Part shown: positions 36,267-45,861 of the stretch, in pieces | Layout of the letters: each line of letters starts with the position of its first letter | How positions within the stretch are numbered: the first letter of the stretch is position 1 | DNA from: Sphingobacterium sp. GVS05A | GTDB taxonomy: Bacteria; Bacteroidota; Bacteroidia; Sphingobacteriales; Sphingobacteriaceae | Assembly: GCF_019969845.1 (NCBI RefSeq) | Contig: NZ_JAHXYR010000005.1 | Coordinates: forward strand, 62,001 to 126,000 | Direction: 5' to 3' | DNA: 64,000 nucleotides | The notes under the pieces: generated by a model | Seen by the model: the letters and a program-made list of their open reading frames with translations, nothing else | Databases searched by the model: none | What the model was told of the DNA's origin: nothing | Program-made: the position numbers and the translations under genes

Positions 36267-39110
36267 TTAAATCAAGTCAAAGGAAATGGTAAATACCTCT
36301 TCCTCCGTAATCGTTCTGTTTAATTTGTTTTTGGCATCTTGGATCATTTGATCGCGCTCTTCGTTGATTTCATCCTCCCGATCAAACATCTCCCTTTTTA
36401 GTTTGCTTACTTTTCGTTTAGCTTTGGCTAAGTCTTCTTGCAGTTTCAATGCTTCGCTGGTAGCCAGGCCTTCCCGCATCGCTTCCCGGTCTATTTCTTT
36501 TTCAGCTTTTCGGGCCTCTTTTAATTCTCCTTCTAGGAAAGCAATCCTGTCATCTGCCCAGTTGTGAAATTTCTTGAATTCTCGTTGCATCAAGAAAGCA
36601 TCCGCGTCCTCAAGATGTTTTAATCGTTGGCTTTTATTTTCCAGATGGATATTGTCGACAGACAAAGGATTTCCTTTATTGGAAACATCCACCCAAGAAG
36701 GCAATCCCAAAATAAAACGACAAATATCGTCATTTAAACATTCATTTGCCATAGTTACCCCCGAAAAAAGCAGTACACTATGTGTTTCTATCTCCGAACA
36801 AACTTCAAGGTTACTGATTTTGATTATCCCCGACTTCGATTTTAAATTATTGATGTCGCTATAACTTGCTTTGGATGAGCTAAGATCAAACCTAAGGTGG
36901 GCAAATGGTGTACGCTCCTTCTTTCCCTGTTGAATGAGTTTTTGCGCTATCGGTCCATTGACCAGAAAACGCTTGGCATCTTCACGGGATTTGTTCAAGG
37001 TATATTTTTCGCTATTGTCCAATACGAACGTGAAATCATCATAGAGGAATTGTGCCTTGTGGCGTAAGTAATAACGCGTGAGCTCCCAGAGCCATTTTTC
37101 AAATTTCTCAATGAATACTTTGGTTTCCGACAGAGTAATTTTAAGTTTTTCGATCACGCTTGCTTCAAAATTTTCAAAAAGCTTGGATTGGGTATGCCTT
37201 ACTTTCTCGTCTATCTGGTCTTCAAACTCAGCTTGCAGCTTCGTAAAATGGCTTTCTATCTCTGTCTTGGTACGGCATTTTTTGTAGATCTCTATAATTC
37301 TTTTTTCGAAATCTACACCACTTTCTATGCTCCCCAGCACCTCATCCGAGGAGCCAAAAATACCTTCAAAAAGTTTAAACTTTTGTTCTAACAGCTCAAA
37401 AACTCGAGTTTCCACCGTATTTAACGCATTTAAAAAATTGACTACTACGACGTCATACTCCTGCCCGTAACGGTGGCATCGGCCGATCCGTTGCTCTACC
37501 CGCTGGGGATTCCAGGGAAGGTCGTAGTTGACGATCATACTGCAAAACTGCAGGTTGATGCCTTCTGCAGCCGCTTCCGTCGCGATCATAATAGCATATT
37601 GACTACTTTTAAACGCATCGACCAAAGCTTGACGAATATCCACGGCTTTGGAGCCTGTAAACTTTCCGACATTCTTGTCGTCCACCAACCAGTCTCTGTA
37701 AATCTGGTTCGATAAGGGATCCGTGTTATTGCCATTGAAAAGTAAAATCCTCCCAGCATATTTCTCCTTGGACAGGCGTTCAAAAAGATATTGTTGTGTG
37801 CGTGTGGATTCGGTAAAAATCAGGGCTTTTTCTTTTGCACCCAACTCATTTAATTTCTCAAATCCACGCTCTAAAGCCACTAAAAGTTTTTCGCCTTTTT
37901 CGTTATGCTGAATCCTGTTCGAAAGTAACAAAAATTCTTCTAATTGTTTGATTTCAGCCTCGATTGCTATCTTATCATCAATAGTAATTTCACCTATCTC
38001 ATCCGTTTCACTTTCGTCGGTTTCGTCTATTTCATCATCCAGATTTTCGTATTCCTCCAAAAATAGCTTATACAAATCATCTTCTACAATTTTGGAGTTT
38101 TTTAAAATATCACGCAAGCGTTTGATTAATGCTTCCAATGTACGAGTAATGGCAAAAGTAGAAGAGCCTAACAATTTGAAGATAACCGACTGCATCAGAT
38201 GTTTCTGAGCCGGAGGAAAAGCATAGGTTATCTCTTGTCTTAAATAGTTCAACACTTTTTCATAGAGCTCTTGTTCTTCTGGCATAGGCGTAAACTGTTG
38301 TGTTATCGGGATACGTTCACGATAATTTATAAACTCCTTTACATCTTTACGCAGGGTGCGATGCACGATATCACTTAGTCTTTCTTTTAATCCCTCAACA
38401 TCTTTACTTCCAGATTCTAAAATATAATTTTGTCGAAAAGATTTAATGTCGCCAAATATCTCGGGGTCAATAAACGATACTAAGCCAAACAGTTCATCCA
38501 ATCTGTTTTGCAAAGGAGTTGCCGTCAACAGTACCTTTTTAAATTCTCGAATGGCATTTTGAATAGTTTTTGCCGTTATATTTCCGTATTTATACGCATT
38601 TCGCAGATAATGTGCTTCGTCCAACACCACCAGATCCCAAGACGTCAACTGGATTTCTCCTGCTCTTTTTCGGGCAAATTGATAGCTACATATTTTGATG
38701 GTCGATTCATTGTCAAACGGATTCTTAATACCAGCGTTCGACTTTTTGTTATAGGAAATGTTATCGATGATTTCTGATTTTATTTGGAACTTATCTTCCA
38801 TTTCATTCGCCCATTGTTTCCTTAATGAAGACGGGCAAATGATCAAGATTTTTCTTTTTCCTTCCGCCCATTTTTGACTAAGTAGAATACCAGCTTCTAT
38901 GGTTTTTCCCAACCCAACTTCATCTGCTAGAATAGCTCCTTTAGAATATGGCGACTTAAACGCAAATAAGGCCGCTTCGACTTGGTGTGGATTCAATTCC
39001 AGTTTGGCGTCCATCAATGTTGCACCAAATTTTTCGGGACTATCTGCGGCAGCTTTCTTCGACAACTCAAAAGCAAAATATTTTGCTTGGTAAGAATTTA
39101 TTATACTCAT
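36267..39110 (-). CDS. SNF2-family helicase of the restriction operon
   Basis: A 947-residue ATPase. Walker A is A-D-E-V-G-L-G-K-T (62-70), Walker B is D-E-A-H (about 162-165), and the C-terminal lobe has A-T-E-A-A-A-E-G-I-N-L-Q-F followed by Q-R-I-G-R-C-H-R-Y-G-Q. An acidic linker rich in D and E (about 350-375) lies between lobes. The last 90 residues form a strongly charged coiled coil. It is the first gene of the - strand operon and the methyltransferase follows 8 bases later. Such helicases in defence operons translocate on DNA and may license restriction; substrate choice is not shown. No clear promoter box found upstream. Confidence 0.88.
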   Translation of the reverse strand: MSIINSYQAKYFAFELSKKAAADSPEKFGATLMDAKLELNPHQVEAALFAFKSPYSKGAILADEVGLGKTIEAGILLSQKWAEGKRKILIICPSSLRKQWANEMEDKFQIKSEIIDNISYNKKSNAGIKNPFDNESTIKICSYQFARKRAGEIQLTSWDLVVLDEAHYLRNAYKYGNITAKTIQNAIREFKKVLLTATPLQNRLDELFGLVSFIDPEIFGDIKSFRQNYILESGSKDVEGLKERLSDIVHRTLRKDVKEFINYRERIPITQQFTPMPEEQELYEKVLNYLRQEITYAFPPAQKHLMQSVIFKLLGSSTFAITRTLEALIKRLRDILKNSKIVEDDLYKLFLEEYENLDDEIDETDESETDEIGEITIDDKIAIEAEIKQLEEFLLLSNRIQHNEKGEKLLVALERGFEKLNELGAKEKALIFTESTRTQQYLFERLSKEKYAGRILLFNGNNTDPLSNQIYRDWLVDDKNVGKFTGSKAVDIRQALVDAFKSSQYAIMIATEAAAEGINLQFCSMIVNYDLPWNPQRVEQRIGRCHRYGQEYDVVVVNFLNALNTVETRVFELLEQKFKLFEGIFGSSDEVLGSIESGVDFEKRIIEIYKKCRTKTEIESHFTKLQAEFEDQIDEKVRHTQSKLFENFEASVIEKLKITLSETKVFIEKFEKWLWELTRYYLRHKAQFLYDDFTFVLDNSEKYTLNKSREDAKRFLVNGPIAQKLIQQGKKERTPFAHLRFDLSSSKASYSDINNLKSKSGIIKISNLEVCSEIETHSVLLFSGVTMANECLNDDICRFILGLPSWVDVSNKGNPLSVDNIHLENKSQRLKHLEDADAFLMQREFKKFHNWADDRIAFLEGELKEARKAEKEIDREAMREGLATSEALKLQEDLAKAKRKVSKLKREMFDREDEINEERDQMIQDAKNKLNRTITEEEVFTISFDLI

Positions 39111-39459
39111 CTATTTCTTCGAATTCAATATTCTTTGATATCAATTTCTAATAATACAACTATCTACGAGAAGGCATCCAAATTCTGTTGTACATCATTG
39201 GTACACCAACGGGCAAACTGTTGCTCCATTCTTGTTAGGTTGCTCGTCTAGCCATTACTGTTTCAGCCTTGTTCAACATATACTACTTTCAATCTGTTTA
39301 TTAGTTTGTTCGGCATAATAATATTTTTCATGTAAATATACTTAATCTTTATATGATGTATCTATATTCGACTTGTAAATGGCTCGAATTCTCTACTTTT
39401 AAAATATCCTGTTTTTTTGGGGAGGTCAGACCATAAATGTTTTGCTTTTGTAAAAGCAT
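39111..39459. other. 349-base gap, mostly empty, possible gene relic
   Basis: No intact gene. On the - strand 39170-39240 reads short peptide-like pieces (M-E-Q-Q-F-A-R-W-C-T-N-D-V-Q-Q-N) that stop quickly and may be the end of a lost gene. The promoter for the restriction operon should be here, but no exact -7/-33 pair was found. Confidence 0.4.
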
Positions 39460-40269
39460 TTAATCAAACAAATCGTCTGCAGAAATAGTTTTGGACTTAA
39501 TTAGAGGGAGATCCCAATTGTACCTTTCTTTTATTTCTATTCTTGCTAATTTTGAAATTAGTTTATGAGCTTCTTCAAGTGATATGGGTTCTATTTTGGG
39601 AGCATTTAAGATCGGTCCGTGCCTAGCTGCAGTTCCCAGAGCACTGAAATTATTTGCAGTCTTTTTAAATCCAGTTATTTCGTCAACAGGAACTCCCATT
39701 TCTGTGAAATGTTTTGTAGTTGCCTTTTCTCCCCGATTATCGCAAAATAAATCCCACACCTGAAACAGAGTTTTAAAGTCTGTAGCGACGCCTAAGCAAT
39801 AGAGTAGATTCAGTAAAAAAGGATCTTGCTTGGCCTGCTCAATTAGGAAGATAATTGAATTTGATCTTTGTCTTTCATTTTCAAAATTGGCCTTTGTGAA
39901 GTCTATATCAAATACGAAATTGTTAATGCTCTTTCGTACATTTTGAGCTTCATTATTGGAATTATAAAGATTTTCTAGCCCTATAATAGTTACATCACTA
40001 TAGTCCTCATGAATAAGATAACTTGCCCCATTTATCATTTGGATTAATTTTAGGCCTTTTTCATAGACTTCCTGAGGATTTAATAGGTGGTCTAAATGTA
40101 TAGATGAAAAAAACATATCAAAACCTGTATCATAGTCGCCTTCTTCCACTATGTAAAAATCTGCATTGAGAATGTCATAACAGTAAGCAAGTTCTCTAAT
40201 GTAATTGTTTCGTCCATTTAGTAAACGAAATCTCCATTTGTTGTTTTCTTTTTGAATTTCAAGCGACAT
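39460..40269 (-). CDS. Unknown protein in the defence island (269 residues)
   Basis: Not recognised. The first ~90 residues are beta-rich (K-W-R-F-R-L-L-N-G-R and D-F-Y-I-V-E-E-G-D-Y), then a helical domain (120-250) with N-F-S-A-L-G-T-A-A-R-H-G near residue 210. That G-T-A-x-R-H-G pattern resembles motifs of HEPN-like or Abi-type helical proteins, but an R-x4-6-H catalytic motif is not certain. No signal or membrane helix. It is 91 bases after the AlbA-domain gene on the same strand, so it could be the third member of a small operon. Function unknown. Confidence 0.55.
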   Translation of the reverse strand: MSLEIQKENNKWRFRLLNGRNNYIRELAYCYDILNADFYIVEEGDYDTGFDMFFSSIHLDHLLNPQEVYEKGLKLIQMINGASYLIHEDYSDVTIIGLENLYNSNNEAQNVRKSINNFVFDIDFTKANFENERQRSNSIIFLIEQAKQDPFLLNLLYCLGVATDFKTLFQVWDLFCDNRGEKATTKHFTEMGVPVDEITGFKKTANNFSALGTAARHGPILNAPKIEPISLEEAHKLISKLARIEIKERYNWDLPLIKSKTISADDLFD

Positions 40270-40360
40270 AATTCTTTGTTAGTTTTTAAAGCGTAGATTT
40301 AACAATATCATGGTTTGATTGCTGGTTGCGTTTTCAAATATTAAAAGTTGTGTATATTGG

Positions 40361-41845
40361 TTATTCTGGTGATTGTATTATTCTTGTTAATTCTTGAAAG
40401 ACGATTTTAGTGAGGTTTATACCATCTGCGTCTGGAAGCCCAATACCTTGTAGAACAATTTTTCCTATCTCAAAAGCTATGTTATCACTTTGCAAATTAA
40501 GATCATTATAACTACCGTTTATAAATTTGGGCATTTCGATTTCATCTTTAGGTGAGACAGGAACGTTGAATAGCTTGATTTTTTCTAAATAATCAATATC
40601 ATCAAAAAATACAAATTTCCGCCAGCAGTTTGTTAATTTTGCACGCATACCTATTTTTTCATTTAGATCAAAACCATTGTCATTAAGAACATCCTTATAC
40701 TTTCTAATAATAATCATTAATTTTACTAAAATATCAGCACCATCTATAAGCCTGAAAAATGTAAAGAAATCGGAGTTAGCTCGTTCTTTCACAGGAGGTT
40801 GTCTGTCCGATAAATTACGACTAAACATTCCGACGTTATATCTTTCTTTAACTTCATAAGGACTATATTTGTCGAGTAGGTAATTAAGGACTTGAGACTC
40901 ATCATATTTTCTAGGGGGATTAAAGCCCTGAATTTCATTCAAAGGGATGCTGACTTTAATGTTTCCATCTTCAAATAGTTCTATAGTGGTTGTTTTGTCT
41001 ATTATATTTTCCTCCAGTAGAGAACGAATTATTATCGAGCTTCCATTATTGTATATACTATTAAATCCCAAATTTAACGTAGCTTTATTGACGCCTACAA
41101 TTCCTGCTTCTTGCTCTAGTGCAATAGTCATGTTATCATAGAATCTATATGCGATCTTGTTAAAAAAGTCTGACGTTCTGAAGTTTTCAAACTGAAATCC
41201 ACCAAAGGGCGTAGGGAAGAGATAAAGCTCTAAAAATGTTTGGTTTGCACCATCTTGTGCTTTGGACATGGTCAAGTCGAAAGTGCTAAAATTTTCTATA
41301 CTTTTGCGGTATAGCTCAGTTTTCTCATTAAGCTTTTCAATGATATATCTATCTTTAATAGGTTTACTTTCATTGTTTTCACGTTGGTATATAATACCTT
41401 GACTTGTTATATAAGGAGGTTCGGGACTTGGATCCACTTGGATTGCAATTACATCTTTTCCATTAGGTAGCGCAATGATTTTGATTCCGTATATCGGCTT
41501 TGGGCTAACATTAGAGTTAATTATTTGTGAGATCTGGTCTTCAATGTTACGATAGTCTTGCAAGTCTATTCCATTAATAGCATTTGGAAAATTAGTATTC
41601 TCACAAGTTATACCCCAAAAAATCCATCCACCTTTTGTGTTGGCAAAAGAAGATATAGATTTCGCAATTTTTATATTGTCAAATTTATTATTTGATCCTT
41701 TAGGAATATCCCTTTTATATTCAACATACCAGCCTTCGCAGATTTGTTTTTCCTGCAAGCAGAGTAAATCATTGACTTCTAAATCGGCTACCTTTTTCTT
41801 AAAAAACGGATTAAAAATATGATTCATTAGTTTTTTAATAAACAA
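40361..41845 (-). CDS. AlbA/Schlafen domain putative DNA- or RNA-binding protein
   Basis: A 494-residue protein. The Schlafen AlbA_2 domain covers about residues 28-170, with V-E-Y-K-R-D-I (E-x-K type acidic-basic motif), S-F-A-N-T-K-G-G-W-I-F-W-G-I and a later Y-Q-R-E-N-N core. This domain binds or cleaves nucleic acid in bacterial and animal Schlafen proteins. The C-terminal 320 residues are unassigned and mostly beta/helical. It follows the HEPN-like gene by 25 bases, so the two are probably co-transcribed. A role in phage defence is inferred from the location. Confidence 0.75.
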   Translation of the reverse strand: MFIKKLMNHIFNPFFKKKVADLEVNDLLCLQEKQICEGWYVEYKRDIPKGSNNKFDNIKIAKSISSFANTKGGWIFWGITCENTNFPNAINGIDLQDYRNIEDQISQIINSNVSPKPIYGIKIIALPNGKDVIAIQVDPSPEPPYITSQGIIYQRENNESKPIKDRYIIEKLNEKTELYRKSIENFSTFDLTMSKAQDGANQTFLELYLFPTPFGGFQFENFRTSDFFNKIAYRFYDNMTIALEQEAGIVGVNKATLNLGFNSIYNNGSSIIIRSLLEENIIDKTTTIELFEDGNIKVSIPLNEIQGFNPPRKYDESQVLNYLLDKYSPYEVKERYNVGMFSRNLSDRQPPVKERANSDFFTFFRLIDGADILVKLMIIIRKYKDVLNDNGFDLNEKIGMRAKLTNCWRKFVFFDDIDYLEKIKLFNVPVSPKDEIEMPKFINGSYNDLNLQSDNIAFEIGKIVLQGIGLPDADGINLTKIVFQELTRIIQSPE

Positions 41846-41870
41846 TATTTATTAATATATGTGATTTGTT

Positions 41871-42977
41871 TTATTCGTAGTATGGAAAATAACCCATCAT
41901 TTCGGCAATCTCTTCATCGCTAAAAGAAATAATATCATGCTCTTTTAATAATTCAACATTAAATGTAAGAAAAGCATCTACTCTCAAAAATATTGTAATA
42001 ATTTCTACTAAGCTGTTTTGTTCCAGCTTGAACCCTGAAGAAGCTTCGGTTCCAGGAAATGTAAAGGCTCTAGAGTTAGTGTCTAGGTTATGGATACAAG
42101 ATTTTAATATTTCGGTATCATCTTTAAGTCTTTTATATTCCGTATGCAACTGGGTAGGCAAATTTGATAGCTTATCTTCAGGAATGTATTCTATATACTT
42201 ATTAAATAGTCTGGACAGCTTATGTTCATTATTAATTAGCCTTTGAAGACTAACTTTTTTTTCATCCGGTATTGAATGTAACAATTCTAAAAGACTTGAC
42301 TTTAGGGCAAGTTCCATAGAGTGTCTTATTAAGTAGAAAAGTGGGAGATAAATTTCTTCGGCCTTAATCTTATCTTCAATTACAGAATTAATCAAAAACC
42401 TAATCATATCATCGTATACAGAGCGGAACTGTCCCTCAAATACAATTTCATTAAAATGAAATAGAAGCTCATTCTTAACGCGATTATTAATAGGCTCAAC
42501 AATATCCAAATTAAGAGCATATTCTGGATTATCTTCAAGCTTCGAGGCAATCTCGTAAAATGTAGAGATTTCTTGTCTTGTACCATATAAAGGTCCCGGA
42601 TTTCTATTTTTATCACATAGGTAACGAAAGCAACTTCCGTCGTTATCAAATGATATTATTTCTATAGCCTTTTTTAATTCCTCGGGAGCATCAGTGAGTA
42701 GAGGAATAATGTCTTGGAAATTATGAGAAGTCGGAATATTAATATTGCGCTTCGCTAAGATTCCTTTTAGCTTTAGTTCGCAATAATGGCGCAAAAGGAA
42801 CAAGTATGGGTAAGATTTACTATTTAAGCTATACCTAAAGTTTAATGCAGTATCATTTAATAGTTTAAGACTCTTTTGGTATTGAATGGTAAAATAGTCC
42901 CAATCGTCTATTTGTCTGACAGATAATTTGAATTTATCTTGAAATGGAGTAAATTCGTGTTCTTTAAGAATGATCAT
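41871..42977 (-). CDS. Protein with two HEPN-like helical repeats
   Basis: A 368-residue helical protein that carries the same motif twice: L-L-R-H-Y-C-E-L-K-L-K-G-I-L (about residue 67) and L-I-R-H-S-M-E-L-A-L-K-S-S-L (about 208). Each is followed by a helix and H-N-F or H-K-L elements. R-H-x-x-E-L-x-L-K segments occur in HEPN-related four-helix domains. So the protein looks like an internal duplication, perhaps a pseudo-dimer. Nuclease activity is not certain because the canonical R-x4-6-H spacing was not confirmed. First gene of the three-gene group 42977-39460. Confidence 0.55.
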   Translation of the reverse strand: MIILKEHEFTPFQDKFKLSVRQIDDWDYFTIQYQKSLKLLNDTALNFRYSLNSKSYPYLFLLRHYCELKLKGILAKRNINIPTSHNFQDIIPLLTDAPEELKKAIEIISFDNDGSCFRYLCDKNRNPGPLYGTRQEISTFYEIASKLEDNPEYALNLDIVEPINNRVKNELLFHFNEIVFEGQFRSVYDDMIRFLINSVIEDKIKAEEIYLPLFYLIRHSMELALKSSLLELLHSIPDEKKVSLQRLINNEHKLSRLFNKYIEYIPEDKLSNLPTQLHTEYKRLKDDTEILKSCIHNLDTNSRAFTFPGTEASSGFKLEQNSLVEIITIFLRVDAFLTFNVELLKEHDIISFSDEEIAEMMGYFPYYE

Positions 42978-43186
42978 TATAATCGATTTTGATACAAAGT
43001 AAATTTGATATAGCTTCTTATTTACAATAAAGAGAAACAGTATAAGTTCATCTAAATTGTATAATTATTTCAATTCAATTAGTCCATCAAACATTTGATA
43101 GCTTTCACAATATAGTGTAAAAACGATATTGGCGGTTAATTTGACGCTCCAATAATACAAAATATTTGAGCAATCCATTTAAAAAA

Positions 43187-43561
43187 TTAATAACTCCCCT
43201 TACTCGGTATAACATGCCTCACACCACCTCTAGGATTTTCCATGTCACCATTAAAACGTGGAATCAAGTGGCAATGAAAATGGAACACTGTCTGTCCGGC
43301 AGATTCGCCGCAATTCATGCCGATATTGTAGCCATTCGGTTCAAATTCCGCTTCAACGAGAGATCGAGCTAAACCAATTGCATTATCTAAGTCAGCTTTT
43401 TCATCAGGGGTTAACTCAAAATAATCGGTGCGAAGTGCCTTGCTTATTATAAGGGTGTGACCAGGGCTAACAGGAAATCCATCACGGATCAAGAAGAAAT
43501 GTTTTGTTTCTCCGATTTGTTTGTCTGTTGGTAATTCTAAAAAGTTTTTAATACTACTCAT
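43187..43561 (-). CDS. HIT-family hydrolase
   Basis: A 124-residue protein from ATG 43561, two bases after the HNH gene's stop codon; the frame's earlier methionine at 43600 lies inside that gene. The histidine triad H-F-H-C-H is at residues 94-98, in the context G-Q-T-V-F-H-F-H-C-H-L-I-P-R. HIT enzymes hydrolyse nucleoside phosphoramidates, dinucleoside polyphosphates or adenylated molecules. Being last in an operon with SRA-HNH, NUDIX and HNH genes, it may process an unusual nucleotide made or released by the system; this is inference. Confidence 0.85.
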   Translation of the reverse strand: MSSIKNFLELPTDKQIGETKHFFLIRDGFPVSPGHTLIISKALRTDYFELTPDEKADLDNAIGLARSLVEAEFEPNGYNIGMNCGESAGQTVFHFHCHLIPRFNGDMENPRGGVRHVIPSKGSY

Positions 43562-43563
43562 GG

Positions 43564-44589
43564 CTAAAAATTTCCTGGCAGTTCGATCCACGGCTCCCAT
43601 TCGTGAATGGAATAGGAGAGTGCTAGGTTATACTGCGCTTGTAGAAAGATACGTCTTTTTTCTTTATTTTTCCCTGTTTGATTAATAATTGTTTCGGCTA
43701 ACGGATGTTTGCTTTCAATATAGTACTCATTTCGGTTATACAGCCTTTCCAAATAACGGCGATGCGGTACCCTTGCACTTTTATCGCTATTGATCTTTGG
43801 ATCGGCTAACACCAGATTCCAAACGCCATTAATATTTGCTTCCTCCGCTGTATGTGCTCGCTTATTAAGATGGGGTAGGAAGTGATCCACTTCACATATA
43901 TTCTCAGAACCTTTATTGACAAAAATATCTTGATAGGAGTAGAAGCATTTGCCTTTTTGATAACCATTTAAAGCATCTCTTACAGAAGTAATATTAATCC
44001 TTCGCATTAGAGAATCTATAAACAATTCCTGTTTTAAAGAATCATGTTTTACTTCCAACAGGTTAGGATTGATCTGTAAGTTCCAAGCTGTTTCGACTAA
44101 GTTCCATCGAGCGTCAACTTCTTGTTCCAAGTTAATGAATTGGAGTGTCTCTTTAAGCTTATAAATATTGTCCGTAAGAATTATCTCTTTCCTACCATCA
44201 GCATAGTTCTTTTGGTAAAATGGATCTTTGATTATATCGCCATTTACATTTTGAAATGCATCAACGACATTGACAAAACCGAGTTTGACTGTAGCGTGGA
44301 TCAACTGGTCTTCACTGATCCGACCAGCGACAAAATCACGACAGGCATTTAAAAACTTGCTTGAGGAAGAATTACCTTGCTTATCACTTTTCCGAAGATG
44401 CTCAACAATATTTTTGGCAAAGGGAATTGCTAGCTCTTCAAGTGTAATTGACGATCGCCCCGGTGCTAGCAGTTCTATTATTGCCTTAGCAAAAGCGAAT
44501 TTATACGTTGCGGAGTTTTTGCCGAACAAAATAATGGCTCGCCATTGCGATTGAAGACTAGGATCGTTTATCTGGAATTGCGTTGCCAA
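43564..44589 (-). CDS. HNH endonuclease domain protein
   Basis: A 341-residue protein with a helical N-terminal region (residues 1-205) of unknown role and a C-terminal HNH nuclease. G-K-C-F-Y-S-Y is followed by C-E-V-D-H-F-L-P-H (about 233-241) and later N-L-V-L-A-D-P-K-I-N-S-D-K-S. The D-H pair would bind metal and act as the general base. Only single cysteines precede the motif, so a full zinc cluster is doubtful. It begins 2 bases after the NUDIX gene's stop and ends 2 bases before the HIT gene start. It probably cuts DNA as a second nuclease of the operon. Confidence 0.75.
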   Translation of the reverse strand: MATQFQINDPSLQSQWRAIILFGKNSATYKFAFAKAIIELLAPGRSSITLEELAIPFAKNIVEHLRKSDKQGNSSSSKFLNACRDFVAGRISEDQLIHATVKLGFVNVVDAFQNVNGDIIKDPFYQKNYADGRKEIILTDNIYKLKETLQFINLEQEVDARWNLVETAWNLQINPNLLEVKHDSLKQELFIDSLMRRINITSVRDALNGYQKGKCFYSYQDIFVNKGSENICEVDHFLPHLNKRAHTAEEANINGVWNLVLADPKINSDKSARVPHRRYLERLYNRNEYYIESKHPLAETIINQTGKNKEKRRIFLQAQYNLALSYSIHEWEPWIELPGNF

Positions 44590-44591
44590 AG

Positions 44592-44993
44592 CTATTTTAT
44601 TTGAGAATACTTTTCAATCAACTCCTTCGCGATAGGTATATCAGCAGGAGCAAGCTTCCAGTTTAATAGATCATCAACCTTTACCCACTCGAGTTGATCA
44701 TGATCGGTAGACTCTACCACAGTACCGCTAGTCGAACAGATGAAAGAAATCAATTCGATAGCGCCTTTATCGTAATGATGCACAGTATCGAAAAAGTGTT
44801 GCTTAATTTCGACCTTCAAGTTGAGTTCTTCAATCAGTTCACGGAGCAAAGATTCTTCGTATAATTCCGATCCTTCGACTTTTCCTCCCGGAAACTCCCA
44901 ATAGCCACCTAACGATTTTTCTGGCTTCCGTCGACAAATCAAAACAAGATCATCTTTGAATATAATTCCGCAAACAACTTTAATGATAGCCAT
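44592..44993 (-). CDS. NUDIX hydrolase (MutT/8-oxo-dGTPase-like)
   Basis: A 133-residue protein with the NUDIX box at residues 37-59: G-K-V-E-G-S-E-L, then R51-E52-L-I-E55-E56-L. The start W-E-F-P-G-G-K is the MutT form. It shares 14 bases of overlap with the SRA-HNH gene, so it is translated with it. MutT enzymes hydrolyse oxidised dGTP, and relatives hydrolyse other nucleoside diphosphate-linked compounds. In a modification-dependent defence operon it might remove modified nucleotides or protect the host from products of the nuclease. The chromosome likely has a separate housekeeping MutT. Confidence 0.88.
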   Translation of the reverse strand: MAIIKVVCGIIFKDDLVLICRRKPEKSLGGYWEFPGGKVEGSELYEESLLRELIEELNLKVEIKQHFFDTVHHYDKGAIELISFICSTSGTVVESTDHDQLEWVKVDDLLNWKLAPADIPIAKELIEKYSQIK

Positions 44994-45861
44994 GTGATTC
45001 TCTATGATATTTAAGATTCTTGTTATTTAATTTGTGTGATGGATGTAAGAACAACTTACCAGAAACCTCACCCATCAATTCAAGATCATCTTTAATAGAA
45101 AAACTTCCTTTATCGAACATCACGTGGTGATTTGGGCAAAGACAAAGCAAATTATCTGAACTATCGTGACCATTATGAGGTGTCCCCAGGGGTTTGATAT
45201 GTGCCCCTTCGGCGTAATGTCCAGTTTTGGTTGGCACACCAAACTGACAGACTTGACATTTAAAATCATAAAGTTTTTTGATGCCATGAGCAATCTTGGT
45301 ATCGCGAATTATTCTGACAATTGATCCTGTTTTGCGTTTAGTCGCTTCGTTGGATATCTTTAGTTCGATCTTTTCAGCAGTCTTTTTGAGATCATTGTCG
45401 CCTATATAGAGAAGTTTAAAGCGACAAATTTTAAACCCGCTTTTCCCGATTTCTTCCCATGAATCTACAACACTATACAATCCACCATAAGTATATCCTT
45501 TCTCTGGAGAATAAGGTGATTTGTGCGTATATCCTCGAATAACTCGGACGGGAAGACCCTCATCCTGACTCTTTCTCAAACCAGCATTACCTCGGTTATT
45601 CCAAGATTGATCTTCGATCTGTTTTCCCGTGTTTTGATCATTACCGCCTGCACCCGTGTATATGATTTCTTCACCGTTGTCTTCGTCATCCTCATACCCA
45701 CCGGATAAAACAATAGCGGCCGTTCCGTCAGTACCATTCCCATCGATACCCGCTCCCCAATTACGATGGAAACTTGAGGGCATCATTTCTTTTCTACCTT
45801 CAAACCAATGGCCTTCTGGTATATTTGGAATCTCTCCAAATATTATAGGTCTAGTTGCCAT
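44980..45861 (-). CDS. SRA/YDG-HNH modification-dependent restriction endonuclease
   Basis: A 293-residue protein. The N-terminal YDG_SRA domain (about 5-155) shows G-E-I-P-x-I-x-E-G-x-W-F, then H-R-N-W-G-A-G-I-D-G and G-G-Y-E-D-D-E-D-N-G, with Y-T-Y-G-G-L-Y at its end. This domain flips out modified cytosine. The C-terminal HNH domain (about 198-262) has C-Q-V-C, H-I-K-P-L-G and C-L-C-P-N-H-H zinc and catalytic positions. It is a type IV (McrA-like) enzyme that cuts modified DNA, as phages with altered cytosine would carry. The gene overlaps its upstream regulator by 11 bases. Confidence 0.92.
   Translation of the reverse strand: MATRPIIFGEIPNIPEGHWFEGRKEMMPSSFHRNWGAGIDGNGTDGTAAIVLSGGYEDDEDNGEEIIYTGAGGNDQNTGKQIEDQSWNNRGNAGLRKSQDEGLPVRVIRGYTHKSPYSPEKGYTYGGLYSVVDSWEEIGKSGFKICRFKLLYIGDNDLKKTAEKIELKISNEATKRKTGSIVRIIRDTKIAHGIKKLYDFKCQVCQFGVPTKTGHYAEGAHIKPLGTPHNGHDSSDNLLCLCPNHHVMFDKGSFSIKDDLELMGEVSGKLFLHPSHKLNNKNLKYHRESHGYH

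Noticed and set aside
36364..38777. Many + strand frames of 60-96 codons under the SNF2 helicase gene
   Set aside because: They are antisense shadows of a well-supported gene with clear helicase motifs.
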